Shown here: piece by piece, positions 47,886-56,194 of the stretch | How the letters are laid out: each line of letters starts with the position of its first letter | Position numbering within the stretch: the stretch's first letter is position 1 | NCBI RefSeq assembly: GCF_030915405.1 | Contig: NZ_CP133262.1 | Coordinates: 4,369,001 to 4,433,000, forward strand | Source of the DNA: Neobacillus nitrireducens | Lineage (GTDB): Bacteria > Bacillota > Bacilli > Bacillales > Cytobacillaceae | Length of the DNA stretch: 64,000 nt | Reading direction: 5' to 3' | Notes under the pieces: generated by a model | Seen by the model: the letters and a program-made list of their open reading frames with translations, nothing else | The model's database searches: none | What the model was told of the DNA's origin: nothing | Translations under genes and position numbers: made by a program

Positions 47886-49751
47886 ATGAAAAAATTGATT
47901 GCAGCCATTTCGGGATTAGTATTGGGAGCATTGGCATCGACTGTGATATTTGCGGATTTCAACGATAATAAAAATACTAATCAAGCGGGAACTGCCACCA
48001 ATGCCCAAAAGGTATATGTCCCTTTTGGGCAGAAGGATGAATATTATTTATTTGCCTCTGGTGGTCACTCCGGGCAAATGTTTATTTTTGGTGTTCCCTC
48101 AATGCGCCATATTCGTACAATACCAGTTTTTTCACATGATTCAGCGACAGGTTATGGCTGGGATAAGCATTCAAAAAAAATGCTGGGAAAGTACAGTTGG
48201 GGCGATCTCCATCATCCTGCCTTATCGGAAAAGGGCGGAGAGTATGATGGAAAGTATTTATTTGCGACAGACGTAGGGAATAATCGTGCGGCTGTTATGG
48301 ATCTAAAGACATTTACGGTTAAGGATATTTTGGAGGTTCCAAATACAGGTGGCCCACATTGTGCCGCTTTTGTGACTCAGAATACAGAATATATGTTTTT
48401 ACCGACCAGGTTTGCTGTTCCATTTGGACATAAATTTGCCTCTTTGGATGACTATAAGACAAAATTTAAAGGAGTAATGTCTGCGGTTACATTTGATGAG
48501 AAAAAACAAAAGCTGAGTGTTGCTTATCAGGTTGCTCTGCCCCCTTGGTCATTTGATTTATCGGATGCCGGCAAAAAGATTTCAAAAGATTGGGCAGTCA
48601 TGACAACCTATAATACAGAAGAAGCAACCACAGAGGAGGAAATTAATGCCTCACAGAAAGACCGTGATTATGTAGTTCTTTTTAACTGGAAAGAACTTGA
48701 GAAGATGGTTGCGGATGGAAAGTATGACATGGTCAATGGAATGAAAATGCTCGATCCATCAAAGCATAAAGGAGCCATTTATCTTGTACCAACGGCAAAG
48801 TCACCCCACGGGGTCGATGTAACTCCTGATGGAACCCGTTTCATTGCATCTGGAAAACTAGCGCCGGCAATGACAGTGTTCTCTTTTGAAAAAGCATTTA
48901 AAGCCATCAAAGATAAAAAGTTTGCAGGTGAGCAGGAAGGAATTCCAGTTTTGGATTATGCATCCGTCATGGAAAGGGAAGTAAATCCAGAAAACGCACT
49001 CGGACCCCTGCATACACAATTCGATGGCGATGGGTTTGCTTATACGACGATGTTTATTTCGTCTGAGATTGTCAAATGGAATATCAAGACCGGCGAAACA
49101 GTTGACCGCGTACCGGTCCAATATTCACCTGGTCATGCGTCTGCAGCGGAGGGCGATACCGTCAGTCCGGACGGTAAATATATTATTGCGCTTAATAAAA
49201 TTGCTAAGGATACTTATCTTTCTGTTGGTCCTTCCCATCCAGAATCGATGCAATTAATTGATCTTAGCGGTAAAAAGATGGAAATTATCCAATCAGCTCC
49301 TGTCGACCCTGAACCACATTATGCACAGATGATAAAGGCGGACAAAATCAAGCCGATTGTCGTATACGATAAGGATGAAAAGCGTCCAGACAGCGTCTGG
49401 AATCAAAAGGACACTCGAATTACAAGAAAAGGGAATGTTGTCGAAGTATACGGGGTTGCATTACGTTCCAAATTCATATTTGATGCGAAGGCTGCTCGAA
49501 AAGATGTTATCAATGTTAAAGAAGGAGATAAAGTCGTCATTCATTTAACTAATATCGATCTTGATCAGGATATTACCCACGGCTTTGGAATTAACTCCTA
49601 CGATTTGAACATGGAAGTCCAGCCGGGACAGACTCAGACAATTGAATTTACAGCGAATAAGGCGGGTACCTATCCTTTATACTGCACAAATTTCTGTTCT
49701 GCTTTACATCAGGAAATGAATGGGTATTTATTAGTCCAACCCAAAGGATAA
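47886..49751 (+). CDS. nosZ: Nitrous oxide reductase, clade II type
   Basis: 621 residues. It reduces N2O to N2. The N-terminus MKKLIAAISGLVLGALASTV is a Sec-type signal or anchor without a twin-arginine motif, which marks the atypical clade II enzymes. The beta-propeller carries CuZ histidine motifs such as SWGDLHHPAL (about 104) and GGPHCAAF (about 157), with PHGVDVTPDG and HTQFDGDGFAY further on. The C-terminal cupredoxin has the CuA motif YCTNFCSALHQEM (C-x3-C-x3-H-x2-M) near residue 603. ATG 47886 follows TTGGAGGG. No frame break is seen in this gene. Confidence 0.94.
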   Translation: MKKLIAAISGLVLGALASTVIFADFNDNKNTNQAGTATNAQKVYVPFGQKDEYYLFASGGHSGQMFIFGVPSMRHIRTIPVFSHDSATGYGWDKHSKKMLGKYSWGDLHHPALSEKGGEYDGKYLFATDVGNNRAAVMDLKTFTVKDILEVPNTGGPHCAAFVTQNTEYMFLPTRFAVPFGHKFASLDDYKTKFKGVMSAVTFDEKKQKLSVAYQVALPPWSFDLSDAGKKISKDWAVMTTYNTEEATTEEEINASQKDRDYVVLFNWKELEKMVADGKYDMVNGMKMLDPSKHKGAIYLVPTAKSPHGVDVTPDGTRFIASGKLAPAMTVFSFEKAFKAIKDKKFAGEQEGIPVLDYASVMEREVNPENALGPLHTQFDGDGFAYTTMFISSEIVKWNIKTGETVDRVPVQYSPGHASAAEGDTVSPDGKYIIALNKIAKDTYLSVGPSHPESMQLIDLSGKKMEIIQSAPVDPEPHYAQMIKADKIKPIVVYDKDEKRPDSVWNQKDTRITRKGNVVEVYGVALRSKFIFDAKAARKDVINVKEGDKVVIHLTNIDLDQDITHGFGINSYDLNMEVQPGQTQTIEFTANKAGTYPLYCTNFCSALHQEMNGYLLVQPKG

Positions 49752-49804
49752 AAGAAGGAGGGGCCTCGTTGCCCTTTTTTCTTTTTACCAGAAAGGAGCA
49801 TTAA

Positions 49805-50368
49805 GTGTCCAAAACTCTTTCCATTCCTTCTGTTATTGCACTGTGTTTAGCAGCTATTTTACTCATTACGTCTATTTTCTTTCCATGGTGGGGAATGAGA
49901 TTCTATGCGCCACAATATCCAGAAGGCTTGGATATCATTGTTTATCCATATAAGATGGCGGGAGATATCGATATCGTCAATGGATTAAATCATTACATTG
50001 GCATGAAGGGTTTTGGCGAGGAGAACTTTCCAGAGCTCCAATTCCTTCCATATATTATCGGTATTCTGGCCTTGTTAACGCTTATTACTGCATTTTTGCG
50101 GCGAAAAAGTCTGCTTTACGGTCTGATTGGGCTTTTTGTTGTGGGTGGAGCATTCGGAATTTATGACATCCACCGCTGGCTGCGGAATTATGGAACGGAC
50201 CTTGATCCAACGGCTCCGATTGAAGTGGATCCATTTGTACCTCCAGTTATTGGGGAGAATACACTTGCCAACTTTGTGACGGAAAGCTATTTCACCTATG
50301 GTTCATTTCTCCTGGGTGCAGCTTTCTTCTGCACACTGTTTCCATTATGGAGGGATCGAAAAAGATGA
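49805..50368 (+). CDS. nosB: NosB-like membrane protein of the nos cluster
   Basis: 187 residues with GTG start 49805 behind AAAGGAGC. Four membrane helices are predicted (8-30, 78-96, 102-120, 160-180), separated by loops outside with IIVYPYKMAGDIDIVNGLNHYIGM and a proline-rich DLDPTAPIEVDPFVPP. Clade II nos clusters carry a membrane protein called NosB between nosZ and nosD; the position and topology match. Its exact role in electron transfer or assembly is unknown. Its stop overlaps the nosD start as ATGA. Confidence 0.78.
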   Translation: MSKTLSIPSVIALCLAAILLITSIFFPWWGMRFYAPQYPEGLDIIVYPYKMAGDIDIVNGLNHYIGMKGFGEENFPELQFLPYIIGILALLTLITAFLRRKSLLYGLIGLFVVGGAFGIYDIHRWLRNYGTDLDPTAPIEVDPFVPPVIGENTLANFVTESYFTYGSFLLGAAFFCTLFPLWRDRKR

Positions 50369-51692
50369 GGGAGAAATGGCATTGGATGGCAGGAATCATA
50401 TTTTTTTTGCTAACCATTCATCCGAACACCTTTTTTGCAGAAAACCGTTCCTTGCAAGATCTGGTCGATCAAACGCCTGCACATGGGACTCTTCTTCTGC
50501 AAAATAAGACTTATAGTGGGAATGTGACCATATCAAAACCGATTGCCATTAAGGGCGCTGGTAAAACTAATATTAAAGGCGATGGGACAGGGAATGTCAT
50601 CTTGATTCAAAAGCCTGCGATAGGCACTCGATTGGAAAACTTACGAATCTCTCATAGCAGTAAAAGTAGGAATTCAGTAGAAGAGTATTCTGCGATTAAG
50701 GTTCTATCTGACCGAAATGTACTGAAGAACTTGACCATCAGTGATTCCTTCCACGGCATTTATTTTAGCTCATCTAATGAAAATGATCTTTCGAAAGTAT
50801 GCATTACAGGAATGGGCGGGGGGAAGTCGCCGGTCAAGGGAACGGTATCCAACTGATTCGTTCCCAGCGAAATCGATTAACTGATGCAGTTATTCGTGAT
50901 TCTCGTGATGGAATCTATTTTTCCTATTCAAATGATAATGTGGTCAAGAAAGTAGATATTAGCCATACACGCTATGGATTACACTATATGTATTCTGATC
51001 ACAATCATTTTTTCAATAATCATTTTCACCAGAATGTCGGTGGAGCTGCGATTATGAATTCTAAGGGTATTGAGTTAATTGGAAATGAATTTTCTTACCA
51101 ACAGGGCAGCCGCTCGTTTGGTTTAATGCTTCAAGCGAGTGATGAAAATATAGTGAAGGACAATCATTTCTATCACAATCAGCGCGGGCTTTATATTGAT
51201 CTATCACAGAAAAACAGAATTATTAGCAATGAGTTTCTGCAAAATCGCATCGGGGTTGAGCTCTGGGCTAGCTCGAGCAGCCAAGTATTTTCCTTGAATA
51301 GCTTTTTTCGCAATACGCTTCCTGTGATTACGATTGGAGGGCAAGCGCAGAACCAATGGAGTGAAAACCATAAAGGGAATGAATGGGGGGAAACGTTTGC
51401 CTTATTTGATTTGAATGAAGATATGATTGGAGATATTCCTGTTAAGTATAAATCTTCCCTTGCAAAGTTAATGGAAGACCAAGAGCTTGTTTATCTCTTT
51501 TTACCGAGCCCGTCTATTCATATCTATGAAAAAATCAATCAATTTCTACATAGACAAGAAACTGTTTTTACTGACCCTTATCCGTTGATGAGTGAACGAG
51601 GAACTAGGCCCCCTGCAGTTTGGTTTATGTTGATACCGGTTATGATTATTTTAGGAATCATTTTTGTAAATAGGAGGAGAAGGATTCGTTGA
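50365..51692 (+). pseudogene. nosD: NosD, copper-insertion beta-helix protein, frameshifted
   Basis: Start ATG 50365 overlaps the nosB stop. The product has a signal peptide (MREKWHWMAGIIFFLLTIHP), a parallel beta-helix of NosD/carbohydrate-binding repeats (GIYFSSSNEN, DGIYFSYSNDN, YGLHYMYSDHN) and a C-terminal membrane anchor near 51630-51680. The first frame ends early after KVCITGMGG, and the second continues GEVAGQGNGIQLIRS to 51692. Adding one G to the six-G run at about 50818-50823 joins them into a 442-residue protein. Like citZ, this may be a homopolymer error rather than real loss. NosD helps deliver copper to NosZ. Confidence 0.85.
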
Positions 51693-52486
51693 CATATATC
51701 TGGAAAGAGTGGAAGGAATTATCCCGTGGCAAAGGTCTTTGGCTCGCCTTAAGTATGGCCATGATTATTTCTGTTTTTATTTTGTGGCAGTTGAAGTCAT
51801 TACCTTCAGATCAAGGATTTGAAGTCTATTTGCTTTCTTTATATGAAATGAATGTGTTTCTCATTCCACTCTTAAGTTTGTTTATTTCTTCGTTTGCTGT
51901 CATACAGGAAAAAGAACAAAAGACATTAATGATTATCTTGACGAAAAAAGAATCCTATCGCAGTTTTTTTCTAAAAAAAACAATGGGGGTCCAGTTCATT
52001 ACCGTCTTGGTATTTTTATGTTGGTATTTTGCCCTGGCCATACCGATGAAATTCCTGTTTATATTCGACGTTTCTTCTTTTGGGGTCTATTTGCTTACCT
52101 TTTTCACGTTGTTATTTATTTTTAATCAAATCGGTTTATTGTTGGGAAGTATTTGCGAAAATCGAATGCAGCTAGTAGGAGCCAATATTTTTACGTGGTT
52201 CTTCTTTATTTTCCTTCTTGATTTACTGTTCCTTTATATCTTGCCACTAGTAGATGAGGAGAATATTACCACTTTTTCTGTTTTTTATTTCCTAGACCCA
52301 CTCCATACTCTTCATTTTTACCTGGAGACAGCTTTAGGACTTTACCCACTCGATCATTTGTCAAGACTTATGAAGAAAATGGTGTGGCTTCAGCCGAAGT
52401 ATTTACTATGGATTACTCTTATGGTTTGGTCGGTTCTGTCATTTGAGCTGGCGGTAAGGCTAAGAAGAAGAGGGGGGATTTCATGA
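51689..52486 (+). CDS. nosY: ABC transporter permease NosY
   Basis: 265 residues with TTG start 51689, overlapping the nosD stop, behind AGGAGGAGAAGG. It has six hydrophobic segments (about 14-32, 50-70, 95-113, 123-148, 163-190, 238-256) and an ABC-2-type permease pattern, including SSFAVIQEKEQKTLMIILTKK between helices 2 and 3. With NosF it forms the transporter that acts with NosD in NosZ copper-centre assembly, probably exporting a sulfur-containing compound. The stop overlaps nosF as ATGA. Confidence 0.85.
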   Translation: MTYIWKEWKELSRGKGLWLALSMAMIISVFILWQLKSLPSDQGFEVYLLSLYEMNVFLIPLLSLFISSFAVIQEKEQKTLMIILTKKESYRSFFLKKTMGVQFITVLVFLCWYFALAIPMKFLFIFDVSSFGVYLLTFFTLLFIFNQIGLLLGSICENRMQLVGANIFTWFFFIFLLDLLFLYILPLVDEENITTFSVFYFLDPLHTLHFYLETALGLYPLDHLSRLMKKMVWLQPKYLLWITLMVWSVLSFELAVRLRRRGGIS

Positions 52487-53151
52487 TCGAGATAAAAGAA
52501 TTATCCCAATCTTATCAAAACAAAGTAGTCCTAAAGGATATCAATTTAATGATTGAAAAAAATGAAATTTGTGCCCTTGTTGGAAGTAACGGAGCAGGAA
52601 AGTCCACCTTAATCCATTCAATGCTCCATTTGATTCCTGTAAAAAAGGGAATCATTAAGCTTTCCGGAATTCCGCATAACAAAGAGGAGTGGAAAAAAAA
52701 CGTCGCCTACCTTCCAGAAAAATTTCTTCTCTACCCGCATATGACAGGGGAGGAGAATATGAATTTTTTTGCCTCATTAGGAAATGGTCCAATGGATGGA
52801 AAAAGAATGGAAGAAATGCTGAGAAAGGTGAAGCTGTGGGACCATCGGAGCGATTTAATTAAAGGATACTCAAAAGGAATGCTCCAACGGTTGGGATTAG
52901 GTATCATGTTGTATTTTGATTCTTCCATCCTCATTTTGGATGAACCAACGAGTGGATTAGACCCGAAAGGGAGAAGTGAGATTCTGACGATTTTAAGATC
53001 ATTGGAAGATAAAACGATTCTGTTTTCTTCCCATCATATGGACGAAATCCGTCAGATTTGCACCCATGTTGCTTACTTAGAAGAGGGGGAAATCCGTAAA
53101 TTTACTCTGAATGATTTTTACGATCAGTACATAGTAGGAGGCCTTTTATGA
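52483..53151 (+). CDS. nosF: ABC transporter ATP-binding protein NosF
   Basis: 222 residues. Walker A is GSNGAGKSTL (about 34-43), Q-loop in VAYLPEKFLLYPHMTGEENM, signature YSKGMLQRLGLG (about 128-139), Walker B ILILDEPTSGLDPKGR (about 148-163) and H-switch LFSSHHMDEI (about 180-189). It powers NosY. The start codon lies in the nosY 3' end, and its own stop overlaps a further ATG at 53148, indicating one more gene once followed in the operon. Confidence 0.9.
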   Translation: MIEIKELSQSYQNKVVLKDINLMIEKNEICALVGSNGAGKSTLIHSMLHLIPVKKGIIKLSGIPHNKEEWKKNVAYLPEKFLLYPHMTGEENMNFFASLGNGPMDGKRMEEMLRKVKLWDHRSDLIKGYSKGMLQRLGLGIMLYFDSSILILDEPTSGLDPKGRSEILTILRSLEDKTILFSSHHMDEIRQICTHVAYLEEGEIRKFTLNDFYDQYIVGGLL

Positions 53152-53281
53152 AACAGTTGTTTGTTTTGCAATCGTGATCTTTAGTGCACTTCCACTTTCA
53201 CTTCTTACATCTGTGCGATGGAATTCGAAATGCATACCTTTTTTGGGAAAGCGCACAATACCTAAAAAGGAGTGTGTTTGA
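53148..53281 (+). pseudogene. Degenerate or frameshifted small ORF after nosF
   Basis: An ATG at 53148 overlaps the nosF stop as ATGA and has AGGAGG 6 bases upstream, but the frame ends after MKQLFVLQS. Adding one T to the GTTTTG run at 53163-53168 gives a 44-residue product, MKQLFVFAIVIFSALPLSLL plus a short tail ending KKECV, whose stop overlaps the next start (TGATG). It could be a frameshifted small membrane peptide or the fused ends of a deleted nos gene. I do not recognise it. Confidence 0.45.
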
Positions 53282-53844
53282 TGAGGGCAAAATTAATGAT
53301 CTGTACTTTTATCGCACTGACAGGACTTGCTGGTTGTAATAATAATCAAAATGAAGGAACACAACCACAAATCGGAGAGAATTCTGGACAGGTCAATAAC
53401 GCTGGAAATGGAATAAATACAACACAGGTTGGACAACGTTCCGATAATCCTTATAACCATAATTATAATGGTGATTATTCAGGGACTCAGCATACCTCTA
53501 CTAGAAATGATATTCGCTCCGCACAACAAGTGGCCGCACGGGCCTCTGAAGCGGCTGAAAAAATACCAGGTGTTGACCGCGCAACATCAATTGTTCAAGG
53601 AATGGATATTGTCGTTGGTATTGATGCAAACACTCAAGGAAATCGTAATGCTGTAGAAAATAAAGTGAAACAAGTGATATCAAGAAATGAACAAGGCTAT
53701 AATGTCTATGTCACCGCCGATGATGATATTCATAGGAAAATTCGGAACTTGTTCACTAATATGAATAACGTGAAGACAAGTAATGTTACCTCGGGAATTG
53801 GTGAAATTATCTATGACATTGGCCATACAAATGGTCACCGCTAA
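53281..53844 (+). CDS. Sporulation-type lipoprotein, YhcN/YlaJ family
   Basis: 187 residues from ATG 53281 behind AAGGAGTG. A lipoprotein signal peptide ends LTGLAGC (cysteine at residue 17), followed by an asparagine- and glutamine-rich low-complexity linker (about 18-75). The C-terminal domain (SAQQVAARASEAAEKIPGVDRATSIVQGMDIVVGID split over about residues 80-115) matches the YhcN/YlaJ family found in spores. It should be lipid-anchored outside the membrane. Sporulation association is from family knowledge. It lies at the right end of the nos cluster but is probably unrelated to N2O reduction. Confidence 0.82.
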   Translation: MRAKLMICTFIALTGLAGCNNNQNEGTQPQIGENSGQVNNAGNGINTTQVGQRSDNPYNHNYNGDYSGTQHTSTRNDIRSAQQVAARASEAAEKIPGVDRATSIVQGMDIVVGIDANTQGNRNAVENKVKQVISRNEQGYNVYVTADDDIHRKIRNLFTNMNNVKTSNVTSGIGEIIYDIGHTNGHR

Positions 53845-53852
53845 AATATAAT

Positions 53853-53892
53853 AGAACACCTCCCAACATTGGCGGAGGTGTTCTGTTTTTTT
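53853..53892. terminator. Terminator between the lipoprotein gene and the dehydratase gene
   Basis: AGAACACCTCC (53853-53863) pairs perfectly with GGAGGTGTTCT (53874-53884), followed by seven Ts. It also lies just beyond the stop of the converging minus-strand gene. Confidence 0.92.
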
Positions 53893-53895
53893 CAC

Positions 53896-54186
53896 TTAAT
53901 ATTTCTCGTAAATCAAATCGTATTTTTTTGCTAAAGCGATATCTAAATCGGTCAATCCGCCTGCATTCCAGGAGGTGAGTCTTAGTGTCACTAATTTATA
54001 GTCAATCGAAATGAAGGGATGATGGTTTTTTTCTTCCGAAAGCTGGGCAATCACATTCACGAACGCCACGCCCTGTAAAAATTCTCGGAAGCGGTACTTT
54101 TTTACGATAAATTTCCCGTCCAATTTCCAACCTGTTAATTCACGAACTGCTGTAAGTATTTCTGCTTCACTAAGTTTATTTGCCAC
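53896..54186 (-). CDS. 4a-hydroxytetrahydrobiopterin (pterin-4a-carbinolamine) dehydratase
   Basis: 96 residues with a GTG start at 54186, 6 bases after GGAGGG; the ATG at 54204 overlaps that site. The catalytic motif EEKNHHPFISIDY (about residues 52-64) supplies the paired histidines, and the C-terminal RLTSWNAGGLTDLDIALAKKYD is typical. The enzyme recycles oxidised tetrahydropterin cofactor. No phenylalanine hydroxylase gene is nearby, so the pathway context is unclear. A decayed fragment of a related gene lies at 47260-47345, on the other side of the nos island. Confidence 0.9.
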   Translation of the reverse strand: MANKLSEAEILTAVRELTGWKLDGKFIVKKYRFREFLQGVAFVNVIAQLSEEKNHHPFISIDYKLVTLRLTSWNAGGLTDLDIALAKKYDLIYEKY

Positions 54187-54244
54187 CACTATCCCTCCAT
54201 ACACCGTTTATATATATTTATTCGCAACGACCGCAAAAAACATT

Positions 54245-55189
54245 TCAATTTCGTTTTTTATTAACTAATGCGATAGCTTTATCGGTATTAGCAAAGTGGA
54301 GCTTCACGAATGATGGAAGAATGTCGCGGCCTTTACTCATAATTAACTTTGCTGCCGCCACATCCACTTGTGCCCCGGCACCTTTTGGAATCTTAAAGCC
54401 AGCAGAATCGCTAAGTTTATCGATATATTGGATAAACGCGTAGCGGGCGAGAATACTTGCTGCAGCGACCGCTAAATGAATACCCTCCGCTTTCGTACTA
54501 AAATAAACATTCTCCTTGGCAATCGCTTTTTGGGATTTTAAGTGTTGATAATAGGTACTTGCTTGAACGAATTGGTCAATGAGAATTGCTTCCGGCTTCT
54601 CAGGGGAAATCTTGTCTAGTACATTTAAGATCGCTTGATTATGTAAAATCGCCTTCATTTTTCCTTGTGACATGCCTGACTGTTGAACTTGGTTATATTT
54701 TTCATTTTTTAACGTCATTAAACTGAAAGGAATAATATCTTTAATGACCTTCGCGATCGCAATGATTTTGTCATCATTCAAATCCTTCGAATCCCTGACC
54801 CCTAATTCTTTTAACAAAGGGATATTTTCCTTCCTCACGTAAGCAGCCACGACAGTGATCGGGCCGAAAAAGTCTCCTGTCCCAACTTCATCTGAACCAA
54901 TCGCAGACATTAGACCGATGCCGTTTGGCAGGTTACCTTTCGCTTTTGAAGAAGAGGCCGGTTTGTTGGAGGTGGCACTTGTACTTGCTCTGCCCCATCT
55001 GTTTGCCTCCTTTTCACTATCGTTTCCTTGAAATAATACTTTGCCTGATTTATAGGCTGTAATCATACAGGCGGGCGTTTTCGCCGCAAATACACTGCCG
55101 GGAATATTTTTATCTAATATGTTTTTTTTGTAAAAGTTTCGCATTTCCATAATTTTATTCATTTCCAGATTCAATACAATATTACCCAT
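54245..55189 (-). CDS. rnhC: Ribonuclease HIII
   Basis: 314 residues (313 in B. subtilis). It degrades RNA in RNA-DNA hybrids. An N-terminal TBP-like domain (1-90) with ACMITAYKSGKVLFQGND is followed by the RNase HII-like catalytic domain. The active-site acidic residues are in IGSDEVGTGDFFGP (about 96-109), LGVRDSKDLND and EAILIDQF. The ribosome binding site of ATG 55189 is weak, but the N-terminus aligns with family members. It is divergent from zapA, as in B. subtilis. Confidence 0.95.
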   Translation of the reverse strand: MGNIVLNLEMNKIMEMRNFYKKNILDKNIPGSVFAAKTPACMITAYKSGKVLFQGNDSEKEANRWGRASTSATSNKPASSSKAKGNLPNGIGLMSAIGSDEVGTGDFFGPITVVAAYVRKENIPLLKELGVRDSKDLNDDKIIAIAKVIKDIIPFSLMTLKNEKYNQVQQSGMSQGKMKAILHNQAILNVLDKISPEKPEAILIDQFVQASTYYQHLKSQKAIAKENVYFSTKAEGIHLAVAAASILARYAFIQYIDKLSDSAGFKIPKGAGAQVDVAAAKLIMSKGRDILPSFVKLHFANTDKAIALVNKKRN

Positions 55190-55297
55190 ACTACTAACAC
55201 CACATTTCTAAATAAATATAAAATACGCTTTAACTTTTCCATAGATAACGGTTCATGTTATGATATAGTGTAGGATTCTTTGAATGGAGGCAGGACA

Positions 55298-55558
55298 TTG
55301 TCGAATAATCAAAAAAATAGAACAACCGTAGATATATACGGTCAAGCATACGTTATTATGGGGTCGGAAAGTCCAAGTCACATACGGCATGTGGCCTCAT
55401 TAGTTGACAATAAAATGCGCGAAATCAGTTCTAAGAATCCAATTCTAGACGCAAGCAAACTCGCCGTATTAACAGCCGTAAATGCAGTCAATGACTACCT
55501 GATAATAAAAGACCAATTAGAGCGGCTTCAATCAGAACTACTAAAAGAAAAGGACTAA
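55298..55558 (+). CDS. zapA: Cell division protein ZapA
   Basis: 86 residues with TTG start 55298, 7 bases after GGAGG; the longer frame from 55280 would overlap that site. The sequence MSNNQKNRTTVDIYGQAYVI opens the ZapA domain, followed by a C-terminal helix that forms a coiled coil (NAVNDYLIIKDQLERLQSELL). ZapA bundles FtsZ filaments at the division site. It is 6 bases ahead of the cvpA-like gene. Confidence 0.92.
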   Translation: MSNNQKNRTTVDIYGQAYVIMGSESPSHIRHVASLVDNKMREISSKNPILDASKLAVLTAVNAVNDYLIIKDQLERLQSELLKEKD

Positions 55559-55564
55559 GAAAAC

Positions 55565-56119
55565 ATGTTAGATTTAGCAATTATCATTTTTTTAATTATT
55601 GGTTTCTTTGTAGGCCTAAAAAGAGGCTTTATTCTGCAGCTTGTTCATTTAATAGGTTTTATTATTGCATATGTCGCAGCAAATTCATACTACGAACAGT
55701 TGGCACCTAAGCTAACCCTCTGGATCCCTTATCCAAATTTCGGAAATGTGACAAGCTTAAAATTGCTGACAGACAGCAGTAATATGGAGGCCGCTTTTTA
55801 TCGTGCAATCGCCTTTGTGATCATCTTTTTTGCTGTAAAAGTGATCTTGCAAATTATTGGTTCGATGCTCGACTTTGTTGCCCATTTGCCTATACTTAAA
55901 CAGTTGAATATTTTGGGTGGGGGACTGCTCGGTTTCATTGAAATTTACTTAGTTATTTTTATTTTATTATATGTTTCGGCCCTTTTGCCAATTGACTTTT
56001 TACAAAACGCTTTAGATCAATCGAGCATGGCAAACGCGATTGTGAATCACACTCCTATCCTTTCACAGCAGATAAAAAGCATGTGGATTGAATATACAAC
56101 TGCTTTAACTTCTCTGTAG
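55565..56119 (+). CDS. yshB: CvpA family membrane protein (YshB)
   Basis: 184 residues with four hydrophobic helices (about 2-20, 26-42, 82-100, 115-140). It begins MLDLAIIIFLIIGFFVGLKRGF, a typical CvpA opening. CvpA is needed for colicin V production in E. coli, but its cellular role in Bacillus is unknown. It is in an operon with zapA (6-base gap); polX follows after 75 bases. Confidence 0.88.
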   Translation: MLDLAIIIFLIIGFFVGLKRGFILQLVHLIGFIIAYVAANSYYEQLAPKLTLWIPYPNFGNVTSLKLLTDSSNMEAAFYRAIAFVIIFFAVKVILQIIGSMLDFVAHLPILKQLNILGGGLLGFIEIYLVIFILLYVSALLPIDFLQNALDQSSMANAIVNHTPILSQQIKSMWIEYTTALTSL

Positions 56120-56194
56120 CAGAGAAGTTTTTCTGTTCATGCCTTAAAGTAGGATAAAATGAAAATGCTAAATAGTAGGTAGGTGGATAATGTA

